Shown here piece by piece: positions 5,043 through 5,897 of a stretch of DNA of 5,897 bases. Position numbers and translations under genes: made by a program. The notes under the pieces were generated by a model. The model made no database searches. It was not told the origin of the DNA and saw only the letters and a list, made by a program, of their open reading frames with translations. This stretch comes from a candidate division CSSED10-310 bacterium (GTDB lineage: Bacteria; CSSED10-310; JAFGDC01): contig JAFGDC010000437.1 in assembly GCA_016932295.1 (NCBI GenBank), forward strand, positions 1 to 5,897, read 5' to 3'. Every line of letters begins with the position of its first letter. Within the stretch, counting starts at the first letter, position 1.

Positions 5043-5897
5043 CTCACCGGGTAGCCGCGCAGCAGCCTGTGCAGGGTTCGCATGTCGGTGGCACGCTGGA
5101 AGAAACGCGATTCCACCTCGTCCAGGTCGTTGCCGTTGAAATACAGCCGGTCCAGCAGTTCCCGGCAGTCGGCGGCGGCCAGCAGGTCGTTGTCGGCGGC
5201 ATGCACGATTTCACAACCAAGTTTGATCCGGTGATCGTTGACCTGGCGGAGCAACTGCGAGCTTTCGGCGGCTCGTCCGTCGAACAGGAACAGGTTGAAA
5301 TAGCCACCCACTCCCAGGTTGCTGTGTGATGCGGTAAGGATGGCGGTGAGGAAATACCGCAGCCCGTCCAGTCTGTCCATGCCGTTGTCACGCTCGAATT
5401 CGCTGAGGCTGTTGAACAGGCGGGGCATGACGAAGTTGGTGGAATCACCGCCCGAACCCTGGGACACAAACCCGCACTCCACAGGTTCGACAAACTGCTC
5501 CCGCATCGAGAACAAAAAGATTCGATACCCCGACTCAGGTGCGTACCCGGCAAGAATCCCGGCATTGTTGAACACGGCGTTAGGCGCCTGTTTTTCAGGA
5601 TTCGGCGATATGAGTTCCAACGCCTTTTCGGTGATCCCGGCATCCTTGATGGGTACCTCCCTGCCGTCCCGCTTGAACGAACCCGCCACGAATTCAGCGG
5701 TGGAAAAACCGTACGTATGCCGCAGCTCCTGGTCTGTATGTCGGTGTTTCAGCTCGATCATGGTGTCGAATGCCAGCCGCGCCAGGTCGGTCATGTCCAT
5801 GAACCGGTCCGGCGCTCCGTTCAACCGCTTCATCCGGCGGTCGAATTCCTCCTGGATACGGCGCCGGATGGTGATACGCAGCTCGTCGCCGATGCTC
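5039..5897 (-). CDS. Proteasome-type Ntn-hydrolase-like protein, C-terminal part (partial)
   Basis: The frame stays open to the right window edge; 285 residues plus the stop (TGA 5041-5039) are visible. Coding-like sequence continues beyond the ATG at 5833, which also lacks a well-placed ribosome binding site, so the true start is outside the window. In order one sees two amphipathic helical stretches (about 8-26 and 35-60), a strand pair AGILAGY...GYRIFLFS (112-130), VSQGSGGDST (144-153), then a helix and strand, DGLRYFLTAILTASHSN...YFNLFLF (177-205). This order matches the second half of the 20S/HslV fold: helices H1/H2, the agGyD-like strand, GsGs, helices H3/H4 and the last strands. An insert at about 80-110 and a C-terminal extension of about 75 residues are not usual. 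The N-terminal Thr that would decide activity is not visible, so peptidase function is unproven. The assignment is by pattern only, and another alpha/beta fold is possible. Confidence 0.5.
   Translation of the reverse strand, partial: SIGDELRITIRRRIQEEFDRRMKRLNGAPDRFMDMTDLARLAFDTMIELKHRHTDQELRHTYGFSTAEFVAGSFKRDGREVPIKDAGITEKALELISPNPEKQAPNAVFNNAGILAGYAPESGYRIFLFSMREQFVEPVECGFVSQGSGGDSTNFVMPRLFNSLSEFERDNGMDRLDGLRYFLTAILTASHSNLGVGGYFNLFLFDGRAAESSQLLRQVNDHRIKLGCEIVHAADNDLLAAADCRELLDRLYFNGNDLDEVESRFFQRATDMRTLHRLLRGYPVR

Noticed and set aside
4751..5329. 192-codon plus-strand frame
   Set aside because: About half is antisense to the proteasome-like gene; no ribosome binding site or motif.

Overview
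The window comes from a bacterial genome of fairly high GC, with counted stretches of about 65% in trkH and 68% in the right-hand gene. No rRNA, tRNA, IS element or CRISPR array is visible. The envelope-anchored protein and the Trk gene set fit a Gram-negative or deep-branching bacterium. A Desulfobacterota-like host is only a guess, because no marker gene is present.

Left part (1-2744, + strand): the tail of an unrecognised gene is followed by a tight K+ uptake operon. It holds a short TrkA-N-only protein, then a TrkA protein with both TrkA-N and RCK_C domains, then the TrkH membrane subunit. The genes overlap by 11 bp and 4 bp, and a 12-bp gap precedes trkH, so they are very probably co-transcribed and translationally coupled. 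The two cytosolic proteins split the regulatory ring between an NAD-type canonical subunit and a subunit with an atypical nucleotide site that carries the RCK_C domain. The sizes and order resemble the two-subunit TM1088A:TM1088B ring of Thermotoga maritima. Together they would form a gating ring under the TrkH pore.

Middle (2745-3342): about 600 bp lie between convergent genes, with no strong gene and no clear intrinsic terminator. A 46-codon reading frame with a CxxCxxC motif (3016-3156) is the only item there that resembles a small gene.

Right part (3343-5897, - strand): a membrane-anchored SGNH/GDSL-hydrolase-like protein (3343-4563) has lower-GC patches than its neighbours. It has an excellent ribosome binding site that places its start two codons inside the longest frame. 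A 470-bp gap holds a possible promoter, a GC-rich hairpin and a possible 62-aa Cys-rich small ORF that overlaps the stop of the next gene by GTGA. Last comes the C-terminal part of a protein (5039-5897, cut by the window edge) whose strand and helix pattern resembles proteasome-type Ntn hydrolases.

The potassium operon is the secure part. The two small Cys-containing ORFs and the proteasome-like fragment are the most likely places for something undescribed, but the evidence for each is limited.
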